Positions 52,338 to 61,145 of a DNA stretch of 64,000 nt are shown here, piece after piece. Made by a program: the position numbers and the translations under genes. Under the pieces are notes generated by a model. It had not been told where the DNA came from, searched no databases, and was given only the letters and a program-made list of their open reading frames with translations. The DNA is from Microbulbifer donghaiensis (GTDB lineage: Bacteria; Pseudomonadota; Gammaproteobacteria; Pseudomonadales; Cellvibrionaceae), in assembly GCF_900129095.1 (NCBI RefSeq), contig NZ_FQVA01000003.1, positions 124,001-188,000 on the forward strand, given 5' to 3'. Within the stretch, counting starts at the first letter, position 1, and each line of letters begins with the position of its first letter.

Positions 52338-52874
52338 TTATTTCTGCTCCAGTTGCAGCAGCAGATTTTCCGCCCAGGCAATCCAGGTCTTTTCCGCCTC
52401 GATACCCAGCAGCAGGGTCTGGTGCGCCAGCCAGTAGCGCTCATTGACCGCTGGATCTCGCTGTAGCACCCGCTCGTTCTGCTCCTCGTAGCCCTGCAAC
52501 AGCGCGCGGTGCTCCCGCAGCTGGCGCTGCACCGCCTCGCGCGCCTGTTCTCGGTCTAATAGATGACCGGCGAACAGCTGGATCAGGAACGGCTCGCGAA
52601 TCTTCTGCGCCGACGCCGGCCGCTGTACCCACTCCCGCAGCGCGGCGCGGCCCATTTCGGTGAGGCTGTAGATCTTCTTGTCCGGTTTACCCTCCTGGCG
52701 CTGCTCCGTACAGTCCAGCAGGCCCTCCTCGTGCAGCTTGTGCAGTTCGCGGTACATCTGCTGGTGGCTGGCGCTCCAGAAGTGCGACACGCTGCGCTCA
52801 AAGCGGCGCTTCAGATCGTAGCCACTGCCCGGCTCGATATCGAGCAGGGTAAGAACGGCGTAGCGCAGGGACAT
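52338..52874 (-). CDS. PadR-family transcription regulator
   Basis: The 178-residue protein has an N-terminal winged helix (MSLRYAVLTLLDIEPGSGYDLK, then SHQQMYRELHKLHEEGLL and KKIYSLTEMGRAALREW) and a C-terminal alpha-helical dimerisation domain of the virulence activator-like type (about 95-178, ending LLLQLEQK). PadR regulators usually repress genes for phenolic acid or drug resistance. GGAG precedes the ATG at 52874; the in-frame extension to 52898 is weaker. The target is unknown. Confidence 0.9.
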   Translation of the reverse strand: MSLRYAVLTLLDIEPGSGYDLKRRFERSVSHFWSASHQQMYRELHKLHEEGLLDCTEQRQEGKPDKKIYSLTEMGRAALREWVQRPASAQKIREPFLIQLFAGHLLDREQAREAVQRQLREHRALLQGYEEQNERVLQRDPAVNERYWLAHQTLLLGIEAEKTWIAWAENLLLQLEQK

Positions 52875-53061
52875 GGGGACTCCGATCCTCTTATGCAAAG
52901 AGTTTCATATTAACCGCTTTAGCGGCGGGATGCCGGCCACGCCAAGCGGGAAAAGATCAAATTTAAAATATTGAGATTACAAACAACTGAAACATTAGGA
53001 TGGTTATATCGTTATCAGCAACTATTTAATATAGAAGACTAGCATTTGCGCAAACTGTGGA

Positions 53062-53105
53062 TATAATCGCCAGCCATTATTAGCCGCCGGCCCGTGCCGG
53101 CGGCT
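53062..53105 (+). promoter_or_regulatory. -10 element and leader hairpin before alaE
   Basis: A perfect TATAAT lies at 53062-53067 with no good -35. About 15 bases on, AGCCGCCGGC (53082-53091) pairs perfectly with GCCGGCGGCT (53096-53105) around CCGT, followed by TGTCGTTTT. This looks like a leader terminator or attenuator 28 bases before the alaE ATG. Confidence 0.5.
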
Positions 53106-53132
53106 TGTCGTTTTCCAGAGGTACCCAAGTCC

Positions 53133-53624
53133 ATGTCCGCCCCCGCACTGCATCCGCAAACCGCCGAGGCCGCCGTCAGTACGCCCTCACGTCGGCGCGA
53201 GTTTTTCCTGGACATCTTCGCCATGAACAGCTTTTCCTGGGCCATCGCCGTGCCCATCGAGCTGCTGCTGGCAGGCATGAGCTGGCAGGAGCACCTGAAG
53301 GTGCGCCTGCTGGCCGTGATCTTTAACACGGTGATCGCGCGCCCGTTCAGCCTCTACCGCAACCTGATCATCAACCGCTTCGGCGGAGGCGGGCCAGTGA
53401 ACACCTACCTGGTGGACACCTTCGTCTTCCTGAGTTTCCAGTTCCCACTGTATCTGAGCAATATGGTGCTGGGCGGCGCCGACTGGGCGGAAATTGCCAC
53501 CGCCAGCCTCACCTTCATACTGATCGCCGGTGCGCTGGGTCGCCCCTACGGAATTTACCTCGACTGGCTGCGCCGCCTGTGGATAAATAGGCGCCCCCTG
53601 ATTGAGCCGCGCGCGCTCGCCTGA
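53133..53624 (+). CDS. alaE: L-alanine exporter AlaE
   Basis: The 163-residue inner-membrane protein has four hydrophobic segments and the family features DIFAMNSFSWAIAVPIELLLAGMSW, RLLAVIFNTVIARPFSLYRN and GALGRPYGIYLDWLRRLW. AlaE exports L-alanine and prevents toxic accumulation from peptides. It is slightly longer than the 149-residue E. coli protein because of an N-terminal tail. AGAGG lies upstream of the ATG at 53133. The racemase gene starts 23 bases downstream, implying an operon. Confidence 0.92.
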   Translation: MSAPALHPQTAEAAVSTPSRRREFFLDIFAMNSFSWAIAVPIELLLAGMSWQEHLKVRLLAVIFNTVIARPFSLYRNLIINRFGGGGPVNTYLVDTFVFLSFQFPLYLSNMVLGGADWAEIATASLTFILIAGALGRPYGIYLDWLRRLWINRRPLIEPRALA

Positions 53625-53647
53625 GAGTGACCAGAGAGGATTACGCT

Positions 53648-54340
53648 GTGCTGACCAACGCCGTTTCTGTGAGCGCCATGACTCTGGGCGTGGTTGCCGG
53701 AACCCCCACCGATACCCGTTTCGGTCTGGAGTTCCTGGCGGCCCGGCAGGTGCGCGGCATCGGCGTATCGCTGTCCGCGTCGCCCCAGGCGCAGACGCAG
53801 CTACAGGCCCTGGAGCGCGGCGCATTGACCGAGCAGCTGATCCAGGCAATCCGGCAGCTGCACCAGGCCGGCGCCGAGGCGGCGATGATCTACTGCAACT
53901 CGCTGTCAGGCGCGGTGGATATGGCAGCGGTCAAAGCCGCCGCCCCTATAGAAGTGGTGTCACCGCTGGAGGCCTATGCGGAGCTGACCCAGCGTTACCG
54001 CAACTTCGGCCTGCTGGCGGCCAACTGTCAGAGCTGTGCCAATATCGAGCGCGAGATTCTGTCCCGCAACAAGACTGCCAAGGTCATCGGCATTGGCAAC
54101 CTGCAGATCGTCGAGGACATCGAGGACGGCCTGGCGCCAGAGATGATCGTGCAACAACATGCCCTGGACGATCTGGCAGCGGCGCTGGTGAAAAGTGGCG
54201 TGCAGATATTGATTCTCGGCTGTACGCACTTCGACTATTTTTATCGTGAACTGCTCGCCCACTGCGACGGCATTCGTCTCTTCCTGCCGTCCGAGCGCAT
54301 GCTGCAGTTGCTGCAGGAACGCCTGCCTCAGGCCGCGTGA
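53648..54340 (+). CDS. Aspartate/glutamate racemase family protein
   Basis: From the GTG at 53648 (GAGAGGA upstream) the protein has 230 residues and shares the two-cysteine catalytic layout of the Asp/Glu racemase family: Cys in MIYCNSLSGA and in ILGCTHFDYF, with GVVAGTPTDTRFG at the N-terminus. It follows alaE closely, which suggests linked amino-acid handling, perhaps of alanine or another small amino acid. Substrate is not predictable. Only modest similarity is visible to the racemase at 19465. Confidence 0.86.
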   Translation: MLTNAVSVSAMTLGVVAGTPTDTRFGLEFLAARQVRGIGVSLSASPQAQTQLQALERGALTEQLIQAIRQLHQAGAEAAMIYCNSLSGAVDMAAVKAAAPIEVVSPLEAYAELTQRYRNFGLLAANCQSCANIEREILSRNKTAKVIGIGNLQIVEDIEDGLAPEMIVQQHALDDLAAALVKSGVQILILGCTHFDYFYRELLAHCDGIRLFLPSERMLQLLQERLPQAA

Positions 54341-54551
54341 CCCCAAAACTGGCAGCTGCAACTGCCCCCTACTTAGTTAGTACTTTGGTCCCTTTTTTCG
54401 ACAGCATTGCCGCAAATTTCGCTTGTGCGCGCCGCCGGATTGCAGTATCAAACTGACCTGAAGCCGACGGAGGTCATTTTCACTACCAATTAATGCGAAC
54501 TGCAGGATTTAGTTCGCGCCAACACAAGTGGTAACAAGGATGAATAACACC

Positions 54552-55916
54552 ATGTCTCGTGGGGAAGACACCGCTCCCTGTTTTGGCCTGCGCGCCTGGT
54601 TTGGCAAAGCGCTACCGGGCATTGTCATCTTACTCCCGACCAGCGTCAGCGCGGCGCCGCTATCTCTGACCGGAACCCGTGTCACATTGCTGTGGCCCGC
54701 GCTCCTCGGCATCGCACTATTGTCGACGTCACTCTTCGCGCTGACGCTCTGGCTGCGCCTGCGCAGTGAAACCGCCGACAGCGAACAGCGGGCGGCCACC
54801 ATGAAAGATGAAAACAATAAGATTTACCGCCAGCTGCAGTCCTACGGCAGCGAACTCGCCGCGCGTGAACGGCAAATTGCGGAAGCGCGCGAACAGCTCA
54901 AGAAACAGCAACAGGAGAAATCCGATCTGCTCGCCATCACGGGTCACCATCTGCGCCAGCCACTGAGTGCCCTGGAGGGGACACTCAGCCTGCTCGCCCG
55001 CAGTGGTGACGGCGATGCCGCCGAGCTGATCGAAACGGCGCAACGCCAACTCAAAACTGCAAAAACATCACTGGAGGAAATCCAGCGTTTCGGCGGTATG
55101 GAAACGGTCGAGCTGACACTGCCGGAAAAAAAACAACAGCGCCGGGAAAATGGCCTGTCGATACTGCTGCTGGAAAACGAAAACCAGGTGTCGTTGCGCG
55201 ATGACCTGGTGGCCCAGGGTCACCAGGTAGTATGGGAAAACAACGGTGTCGACGGTGCCGATGCGGCCCTGCAACAGAAATTCGACCTGATACTGATCGA
55301 CAGACAACTGCCGCTGATGGACGGCATCGAGACGGCACAGAAGATCCGTCGCGGCGTCGGTCCCGAGCTGCCGATTTTCGCCCTGGTCAGCGACCCCCGC
55401 GCCGGCGACCGCGAGCGCTATCAGGCCAGGGGGCTGACCGGTGTACTGGCGCGCCCGGTCGCCGAAAAACAACTGCGGCAACTGCTCGATTGGGTTACCC
55501 GTCGCGCAAATGGCTCCGCCGCAGCCAAGAAGCCGGCGCGCCCCACCCGCCTGGTCAACACCAACACCCTGAGCCGACAGCGTGACACCATTGGCCACCT
55601 GCCCTTCGCCGAGCTGCTCAGCGACCGCTGCGCCACCCTGCCGAAACGCACGACCGCACTTACCAGTGCGCTGACCGGTCGTCACTGGCTGGATGCAGAG
55701 CAGCAGGCGCAAGCCATTGCCGAGAGCGCGGAAGAGATCGGTCTGGAGGCGGTGGCGGCACGCCTGCGCGCACTCGCGGCCCGCCTGTCGATCGACAGCG
55801 AGCGGGAATACTGTCGCCACCAACGCACAGAGCTGCTGAACCTGATGCGCGAATCGGTGCGACAGCTCAAAGCCTGGCGCGAGCAGAATGTACATACCGA
55901 GTGGGCGCTGAAATAA
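54552..55916 (+). CDS. Degenerate hybrid-kinase-like protein (HisKA, receiver, no ATPase)
   Basis: The protein has 454 residues from the ATG at 54552 (AAGGA upstream). In order: one or two N-terminal hydrophobic segments (21-37 and 47-69), a coiled coil (75-125), a HisKA-like helix pair with GHHLRQPLSALEG at 131-143 (phospho-His candidate His132), a receiver domain (202-315) with Asp250 in LILIDRQLPLMDGIE, and a C-terminal helical region where an HPt domain would sit. There is no HATPase domain. The receiver has Arg301 for the usual Lys (LARPV), and the HPt region has no HxLKG histidine. It may be a scaffold or partner of another kinase. Confidence 0.8.
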   Translation: MSRGEDTAPCFGLRAWFGKALPGIVILLPTSVSAAPLSLTGTRVTLLWPALLGIALLSTSLFALTLWLRLRSETADSEQRAATMKDENNKIYRQLQSYGSELAARERQIAEAREQLKKQQQEKSDLLAITGHHLRQPLSALEGTLSLLARSGDGDAAELIETAQRQLKTAKTSLEEIQRFGGMETVELTLPEKKQQRRENGLSILLLENENQVSLRDDLVAQGHQVVWENNGVDGADAALQQKFDLILIDRQLPLMDGIETAQKIRRGVGPELPIFALVSDPRAGDRERYQARGLTGVLARPVAEKQLRQLLDWVTRRANGSAAAKKPARPTRLVNTNTLSRQRDTIGHLPFAELLSDRCATLPKRTTALTSALTGRHWLDAEQQAQAIAESAEEIGLEAVAARLRALAARLSIDSEREYCRHQRTELLNLMRESVRQLKAWREQNVHTEWALK

Positions 55917-56070
55917 CGACACAGGCCCACTTCAAGCGACCGGTTTGGCGGAAATTACGGGCACAGTTGCATCCAGGCAGCCGGTGAACAGCGTCATTGG
56001 AATCGACACCAGTTGAAAAGCGGGCCAGTGCCCGCACAATAGTGAGCTGAATTCCCCGCGAGAAAACACT

Positions 56071-56424
56071 ATGCCCGAGCAGTTCCCCGCCAAAACCCAG
56101 GAAGCCCGCGAGCAGAGCGGCCGCGACCTGGCCACCCTGGTCTACCTGATCCAGGCCATCAGCCTGTTTACCGCCGTGCCCTTCTTCGTCGGCGTCCTGA
56201 TCAACTATTTCAAGCGCGGCGACGTGCGCGGCACCATGGCCGAATCCCATTTCCGCTGGCAGATACGCACCTTCTGGTTCAGCATTCTGTGGTTCGTGGT
56301 GGGCTGGGCGACCGTGTGGGTCTTTGGAATCGGCTTCCTGATCCTCGGGATCAGCTGGCTGTGGGTGGTTTACCGGGTGATTCGCGGCTGGCTGGTGCTG
56401 GCGGATAATCGGCCGGCGTATTGA
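56071..56424 (+). CDS. DUF4870-family membrane protein
   Basis: The 117-residue protein has about three membrane helices (VYLIQAISLFTAVPFFVGVLI, FWFSILWFVVGWATVWVFGIGFL, and LGISWLWVVYRVIRGWL) and the family segment ESHFRWQIRTFWF. DUF4870 proteins are small membrane proteins of unknown role. The start ATG is preceded by GCGAGAAAACACT, a weak ribosome site. A tandem-repeat block follows. Confidence 0.85.
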   Translation: MPEQFPAKTQEAREQSGRDLATLVYLIQAISLFTAVPFFVGVLINYFKRGDVRGTMAESHFRWQIRTFWFSILWFVVGWATVWVFGIGFLILGISWLWVVYRVIRGWLVLADNRPAY

Positions 56425-56442
56425 TATAGATAAGATTATTTT

Positions 56443-56733
56443 GCGAGTGGCCGTCCCTGGGGTGGCTTCCGGCCCGGCCTTCCTTGGCCGGGCGCGATTT
56501 CTAGCGGCGAGCAGTGCTCGCCAAGCGTTTATGATCGGGATATTCGCGAGCAGCCGTCCCTGGAGTGGCTTCCGGCCCGGCCATCCTTGGCCGGGCGCGA
56601 CTTCTAGCGGCGAGCAGTGCTCGCCAAGCGTTTATGATCGGGATATTCGCGAGCAGCCGTCCCTGGAGTGGCTTCCGGCCCGGCCTTCCTTGGCCGGGCG
56701 CGACTTCTAGCGGCGAGCAGTGCTCGCCAAGCG
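56443..56733. repeat. Three tandem 103-base repeats
   Basis: Copies start at 56443, 56546 and 56649, exactly 103 bases apart; the third is cut after 85 bases where the DUF945 stop codon begins. Copies differ at only a few bases (for example TTC/ATC and GATTTC/GACTTC). Each holds two hairpins: GGCCCGGCC with GGCCGGGC, and GGCGAGC-AGT-GCTCGCC. The pattern is like tandem BIME/REP elements. This also fills the 309-base gap between the DUF4870 and DUF945 genes. Confidence 0.92.
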
Positions 56734-56744
56734 CTAGAAGTCGC
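56700..56744. repeat. Stem-loop over the end of the DUF945 gene
   Basis: GCGACTTCTAGCG (56700-56712) pairs perfectly with CGCTAGAAGTCGC (56732-56744), enclosing the inner hairpin GGCGAGC-AGT-GCTCGCC. The right arm contains the DUF945 stop codon, so the structure covers its 3' end. Confidence 0.8.
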
Positions 56745-57975
56745 CCATCAGTGCCATCATGAACAGGTCTGGCGGCAGCAGCTGCCCATTCACCTGCAAT
56801 TGCCCCTTGTCGACCTGCAAGTGCATCTGTAGCTCTCCGTTGCTCTCCAGCAACAGTCCGTACTGGCGCAACATCATGGCCTGCCCGACCAGGGGCGACT
56901 GTAACAGCGCCTGCTCCGCTGCGCTGAATGTCATGGTGCCGGTAAGCGGCGTCAGCCACTGATTCACTGCCTTGTCGCGTCGCCCGTTTGCAGGCAGCCC
57001 GCGCCAGTCGATATCCGCATCCACCAACACCGGGCCGTTGCGGGATTGCACGGCCAGTTGTTGCTGCAACTGCAGCGGCCGCTGCATTTTTTGCGGCCAG
57101 TCGCGCGCGGCGGTCGGCAGCAGTGCGCGCAGATAGTGCACCAGGTCCGCCACATGAATCTGCGGCAGCGTCACCTGCTGTTGCAGTGACGTGATCGGTG
57201 TCGCGGACTGCACCTGGGGCAGCTGCAGATCGGAAACCAGTTTTAGCAGCCCCCCGGCCAATTGCTCCAGAGTCAGCTGCAGGCGGATATCGCGCAGCTC
57301 CAGCGGGCCCGACTCCGACTCGGCGCGCAGCAGTGGCAGTTTCAGTGCTGCCTCGCCGCCTTCGCCGGGTACAAACCGGAACTCGCCACTAACGGGCTCG
57401 GTATACAGTGTTTCCTGTCCACTCTCGGTCTGGCGCAGTGAGCCCAGCTCCACCGAGCCGGTCAGCAGCGCACCGCTGTAATCCGTTTCGATCACAACCC
57501 GCCCGCCATCGAAACTGAGTTCGCCGTTGGCACCGCCGTGTGAGAAAGGCGCCAACCGCAAGTGATTGACGACGCGGTTGTCGGTCTTCACCAGGGACTC
57601 GAGCACCAGCGGGCTCTGTTCCAGGCGCCCGTAAATATTTTCCAGCTGCGCGCGCAACTGCGGCGCCATCCGCTCGACAGACAGTTGGGTTTCACTGTAC
57701 ACGAGCCCAATACGCGGGCCGCGCGCGGTAAAGAGCACCGGGCCGTGCTGGATGGCCGTGAGCAGCTCCGTTTCGCCATCCTCGCCGGTGAGTTCAGTAC
57801 TGGTCTCGGCGCCAAACCAGCCGCGTTTATAACCGACGCTGTTTCCGCCCTGCAGTCGGGCTAACTGTTGCTTCCAGATTTCCTCCACCTTGGGGCCGAT
57901 CAATCCGGGGGCCGCAAGTGCAGCCGCTACAGTCAGACCCAGCAGGGAAAAAAGAGTAATCCGCAGTAAATTCAT
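56734..57975 (-). CDS. DUF945-family exported protein
   Basis: The 413-residue protein starts with a hydrophobic signal or anchor (6-23) and GPKVEEIWKQQLARL, and follows the DUF945 (YdgA-like) pattern: VGYKRGWFGAETSTELT near residue 48, RGPRIGLVYSETQL, and a C-terminal LQMHLQVDKGQLQVNGQLLP region. Such proteins are periplasmic or inner-membrane-attached in gammaproteobacteria with unknown function. The stop codon abuts the third tandem repeat. Confidence 0.88.
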   Translation of the reverse strand: MNLLRITLFSLLGLTVAAALAAPGLIGPKVEEIWKQQLARLQGGNSVGYKRGWFGAETSTELTGEDGETELLTAIQHGPVLFTARGPRIGLVYSETQLSVERMAPQLRAQLENIYGRLEQSPLVLESLVKTDNRVVNHLRLAPFSHGGANGELSFDGGRVVIETDYSGALLTGSVELGSLRQTESGQETLYTEPVSGEFRFVPGEGGEAALKLPLLRAESESGPLELRDIRLQLTLEQLAGGLLKLVSDLQLPQVQSATPITSLQQQVTLPQIHVADLVHYLRALLPTAARDWPQKMQRPLQLQQQLAVQSRNGPVLVDADIDWRGLPANGRRDKAVNQWLTPLTGTMTFSAAEQALLQSPLVGQAMMLRQYGLLLESNGELQMHLQVDKGQLQVNGQLLPPDLFMMALMGDF

Positions 57976-58091
57976 GGCGAAACAATTCGATTCGAAAGAC
58001 CAGCGACGATCTTAACAGATTCTCTGTGACAGAAGCCTGTGAAGCGGCGAGGCCAGGGGCGGCGGTGGCCGCCCATCGGGAAAGGGGGAAA

Positions 58092-58991
58092 TCAGCCGGG
58101 TGCGATTGCGCGGGCCACGCGGGAATTGCTCTCGCGGCCGAGTTCAGCGGAAATGAAATTACCGGCCTCGGCCAGCAGATTCAGGTCCACACCGGTCTCG
58201 ATACCGAGGCCGTTCAGCAGGTAGAGCACATCTTCACTGGCCACGTTGCCGGACGCGCCTTTTGCATAGGGACAGCCGCCGAGGCCAGCCACTGCAGAAT
58301 CGACCACGGCAACGCCCATCTGCAGCGCCGCATAGATATTGGCGAGCGCCTGGCCGTAGGTATCGTGGAAATGCACCGCCAGTTTTTCCACCGGCACTCG
58401 CGCGGCAACCTGTTCGATCATGCGCTTCGCCGCTTCCGGCGTGCCGACACCGATCGTGTCGCCGAGGGAGATTTCGTAGCAGCCCATCTCCAGCAGAGCG
58501 CCGCTGACTTCGGCAACCTTGAGCGGGTCTATATCCCCTTCGTAGGGACAACCGAGTACACAGGAGACGTAGCCGCGTACAGGGATACCGTCCTGTAGTG
58601 CCCGCTCGACCAGAGGGCGGAACCGCTCCAGGCTCTCGGCGATAGTGCAGTTGATATTTTTCTGCGTGAAGGCTTCGGAGGCCGCCCCGAACACCGCCAC
58701 TTCGTCGGCCCTGGCCGCTAGTGCGCGCTCGTAGCCTTTGATGTTCGGGGTCAGCGCACTGTAGACGACGCCGGGCTTGCGCTGGATACCGGCGAGTACT
58801 TCCTCGCTCGCCGCCATCTGCGGCACCCATTTCGGGCTGACAAAGCTGCCGGCCTCGATCACCGGCAGTCCGCTGGCACTTAATCGGTCGATCAGCGCGA
58901 TGCGGGTGTCGACCGAGATGGGTTGCTTCTCATTTTGCAGGCCATCGCGGGGGCCCACTTCGACCATTTTTACCTGTTTGGGCAGATTCAT
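58092..58991 (-). CDS. liuE: Hydroxymethylglutaryl-CoA lyase
   Basis: The 299-residue lyase cleaves HMG-CoA to acetyl-CoA and acetoacetate in leucine and isovalerate breakdown. Family segments include [14 protein letters not shown] with metal ligands, [50 protein letters not shown], and the active-site Cys in [20 protein letters not shown]. The ATG at 58991 has GAGGAATAAG upstream; an in-frame ATG at 59018 lies in the intergenic palindrome. It is the last gene of the liu operon here. Confidence 0.95.
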   Translation of the reverse strand: MNLPKQVKMVEVGPRDGLQNEKQPISVDTRIALIDRLSASGLPVIEAGSFVSPKWVPQMAASEEVLAGIQRKPGVVYSALTPNIKGYERALAARADEVAVFGAASEAFTQKNINCTIAESLERFRPLVERALQDGIPVRGYVSCVLGCPYEGDIDPLKVAEVSGALLEMGCYEISLGDTIGVGTPEAAKRMIEQVAARVPVEKLAVHFHDTYGQALANIYAALQMGVAVVDSAVAGLGGCPYAKGASGNVASEDVLYLLNGLGIETGVDLNLLAEAGNFISAELGRESNSRVARAIAPG

Positions 58992-59005
58992 ACTTATTCC
59001 TCGGT

Positions 59006-59083
59006 GTAGGATGGGCAAAGCGCAGCGTGCCCATCAACGCGCAGGCTGATGGGCACGTCGCTGCGCTCCTTTGCCCATCCTAC
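59006..59083. repeat. 78-base palindromic element between liuD and liuE
   Basis: GTAGGATGGGCAAAG (59006-59020) pairs with CTTTGCCCATCCTAC (59069-59083), and the inner arms GTGCCCATCA and TGATGGGCAC also pair around about ten bases. It resembles the widespread dispersed palindrome with a GTAGGATGGG end seen in many proteobacteria. It may act as a terminator or mRNA-processing hairpin within the operon. Confidence 0.85.
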
Positions 59084-59095
59084 GAAAGCTTATGG

Positions 59096-61114
59096 CTACT
59101 CTTCCGCGGCACTCTTTGCGTCACCAGCGGTGAAATCGATCAGCAGGCTGCCGCCGTCCACCAGCTCGCCTTCGGCACAGAAGAACTGCTGCACGGTACC
59201 GGCGGCCGGAGCGCGCAGTGTGTGCTCCATCTTCATGGCCTCCATCACCAGCAGCGGCTGATCTTTTTCCACCGCAGCGCCCGGCTCCACCAGCAACGCG
59301 ATAATGGTACCGTTCATCGGCGCATCCAGGCCGTGGGCCTGGTCGCCGCTCTCGCCGAGATCCGGTGGCAGCAGCTTGAATTCAACCTGGGTACCGTCGA
59401 TAAAAATCGCCCCGCCCTGTTCGGTATCGACGCAGGAGAAGTTCAGCCGACGGCCGTCCACCAGCGCCAGCTCGCGCCCCGGCAGCACGCGGATTTCGCC
59501 CTTCCGTTGCCCCTCGGCAAGTGCATCACAATACCACTGCACGCTGTCGCCGGTGGCGGTGAAGGTGATCTCCGCGTGCTGGCCGCGGTACTCGACATTG
59601 TGCGCGCGTTTGGCGGCGAGTCCGCAGCGCCAGTTGTCGCCACTGTGCCACGGGGAATGCGGATCGGCCGCCGGCGCGCTCGCGCGCAGGTCCTGAATTT
59701 CGCGCTGATTCAGGTAGCCGGCGATGGCGGCGCACTTCAGCGGCGTCAGCTGCTGTTCCTGCTGCAGGATCTCCGCCTCGTAGTCCTCGATAAAGTGCGT
59801 GGACACGCGGCCACTGGCAAAGGCGTTGTGGTTGATGACCCGGCGCAGGAATTCGATATTGTGGCGCACACCGGCGATCTGGTATTCCTGCAGCGCGCGG
59901 TCCAGCTTGGCCAGCGCCTCCTTGCGGGTGCGGCCGTGGCAGATCAGCTTCGCGATCATCGGATCGTAGTGCACGCTGATCTCGTCGCCGCTCTGTACTC
60001 CGGTATCGACGCGCACGCTCTCACTCTCTTGCGGCGGGCGATGGCGCACCAGCCTGCCCGTTGCCGGCAGGAAATCGTTGTCCGGGTCTTCGGCATAGAT
60101 GCGCACTTCCAGCGCGTGGCCGAGAATATGCAGGTCGTCCTGGTGCAGCGGCAGCGGCTCGCCGGCGGCGACCGCCAGCTGCCAGGCCACCAGGTCCTGC
60201 CCGGTGATCATCTCGGTCACCGGGTGCTCTACCTGCAGGCGGGTGTTCATTTCCATAAAGTAGAAAGCCCCGCTGGCATCCAGCAGGAATTCCACCGTGC
60301 CGGCGCCCACGTAGCCGATCGCGTGGGCCGCGCGCAGTGCTGCCTCGCCCATACGCGCGCGCAGGTCTTCGCTGAGTCCCGGCGCCGGCGCTTCCTCCAC
60401 CACTTTCTGGTGGCGGCGCTGCACCGAGCAGTCGCGCTCGAACAGGTAGACACCGTTGCCCTGCTGGTCGCAGAACACCTGGATTTCCACGTGACGCGGG
60501 CTGACCACGTAGCGCTCGAGCAGCATCAGGTCATCGCCGAACGCGTTCATCGCCTCGCGCTTGGCCGCTTCCAGGGCGCTGTGGAATTCGCTCGGGCTGT
60601 CGACGCGGCGCATGCCCTTGCCACCGCCACCGGCGGCGGCCTTCAGCAGTATCGGGTAGCCGATGCGCTGCGCGTGGCCCTCGAGAATATCCGCGTTCTG
60701 GTTGGTGCCGTGATAACCCGGTACCAGCGGCACCTTGGCTTCTTCCATAATCCGCTTGGCCGCGGACTTGGAACCCATCGCCTCAATGGCGCCGGTGGGC
60801 GGGCCGACAAAGATAATACCGGCCGTATCACAGGCGCGGCAGAAATCGGCATTTTCCGACAGGAAGCCGTAGCCCGGATGTATCGCATCGGCGCCGGTGC
60901 GCTGTGCCGCTTCGAGCACCTTCGCGATATCCAGGTACGAATCCTTGGCCGGCGCCGGCCCCAGGTGCACAGCCTCGTCGGCCAGCTGCACATGCAGGGC
61001 ATCGGCATCCGCATCGGAATAGACCGCGACAGTGGCCACGCCGAGGCGGCGTGCGGTCTTGATAATGCGGCAGGCAATTTCGCCGCGGTTGGCAATTAAC
61101 AGTTTGCGAATCAT
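59096..61114 (-). CDS. liuD: Methylcrotonyl-CoA carboxylase biotin-containing alpha subunit
   Basis: The 672-residue subunit has an N-terminal biotin carboxylase (residues 1-450: KLLIANRGEIACRII, GYGFLSENADF, KAAAGGGGKGMRRV, EMNTRLQVEHPVTE) and a C-terminal biotin carrier domain with the biotin lysine in VMEAMKMEHTL. With LiuB it carboxylates 3-methylcrotonyl-CoA. The presence of biotin synthesis genes in the same window fits a biotin-rich metabolism. The liuC stop lies 31 bases upstream; the palindromic element follows its stop. Confidence 0.95.
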   Translation of the reverse strand: MIRKLLIANRGEIACRIIKTARRLGVATVAVYSDADADALHVQLADEAVHLGPAPAKDSYLDIAKVLEAAQRTGADAIHPGYGFLSENADFCRACDTAGIIFVGPPTGAIEAMGSKSAAKRIMEEAKVPLVPGYHGTNQNADILEGHAQRIGYPILLKAAAGGGGKGMRRVDSPSEFHSALEAAKREAMNAFGDDLMLLERYVVSPRHVEIQVFCDQQGNGVYLFERDCSVQRRHQKVVEEAPAPGLSEDLRARMGEAALRAAHAIGYVGAGTVEFLLDASGAFYFMEMNTRLQVEHPVTEMITGQDLVAWQLAVAAGEPLPLHQDDLHILGHALEVRIYAEDPDNDFLPATGRLVRHRPPQESESVRVDTGVQSGDEISVHYDPMIAKLICHGRTRKEALAKLDRALQEYQIAGVRHNIEFLRRVINHNAFASGRVSTHFIEDYEAEILQQEQQLTPLKCAAIAGYLNQREIQDLRASAPAADPHSPWHSGDNWRCGLAAKRAHNVEYRGQHAEITFTATGDSVQWYCDALAEGQRKGEIRVLPGRELALVDGRRLNFSCVDTEQGGAIFIDGTQVEFKLLPPDLGESGDQAHGLDAPMNGTIIALLVEPGAAVEKDQPLLVMEAMKMEHTLRAPAAGTVQQFFCAEGELVDGGSLLIDFTAGDAKSAAEE

Positions 61115-61145
61115 AAAAAACCTGGCAATTATTTGTCGCTGCTAG

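Noticed and set aside
52130..52466. Open frames across the palindromic element on both strands
   Set aside because: They run through paired arms of the palindrome and into the T tract; no start signals or protein-like composition.
56443..56733. CRISPR array
   Set aside because: Units are contiguous 103-base copies with no variable spacers and no cas genes nearby.
56441..56762. Open frames encoding a repeated peptide through the 103-base repeats
   Set aside because: The protein repeats merely echo the DNA repeat; no ribosome site and both strands are open.
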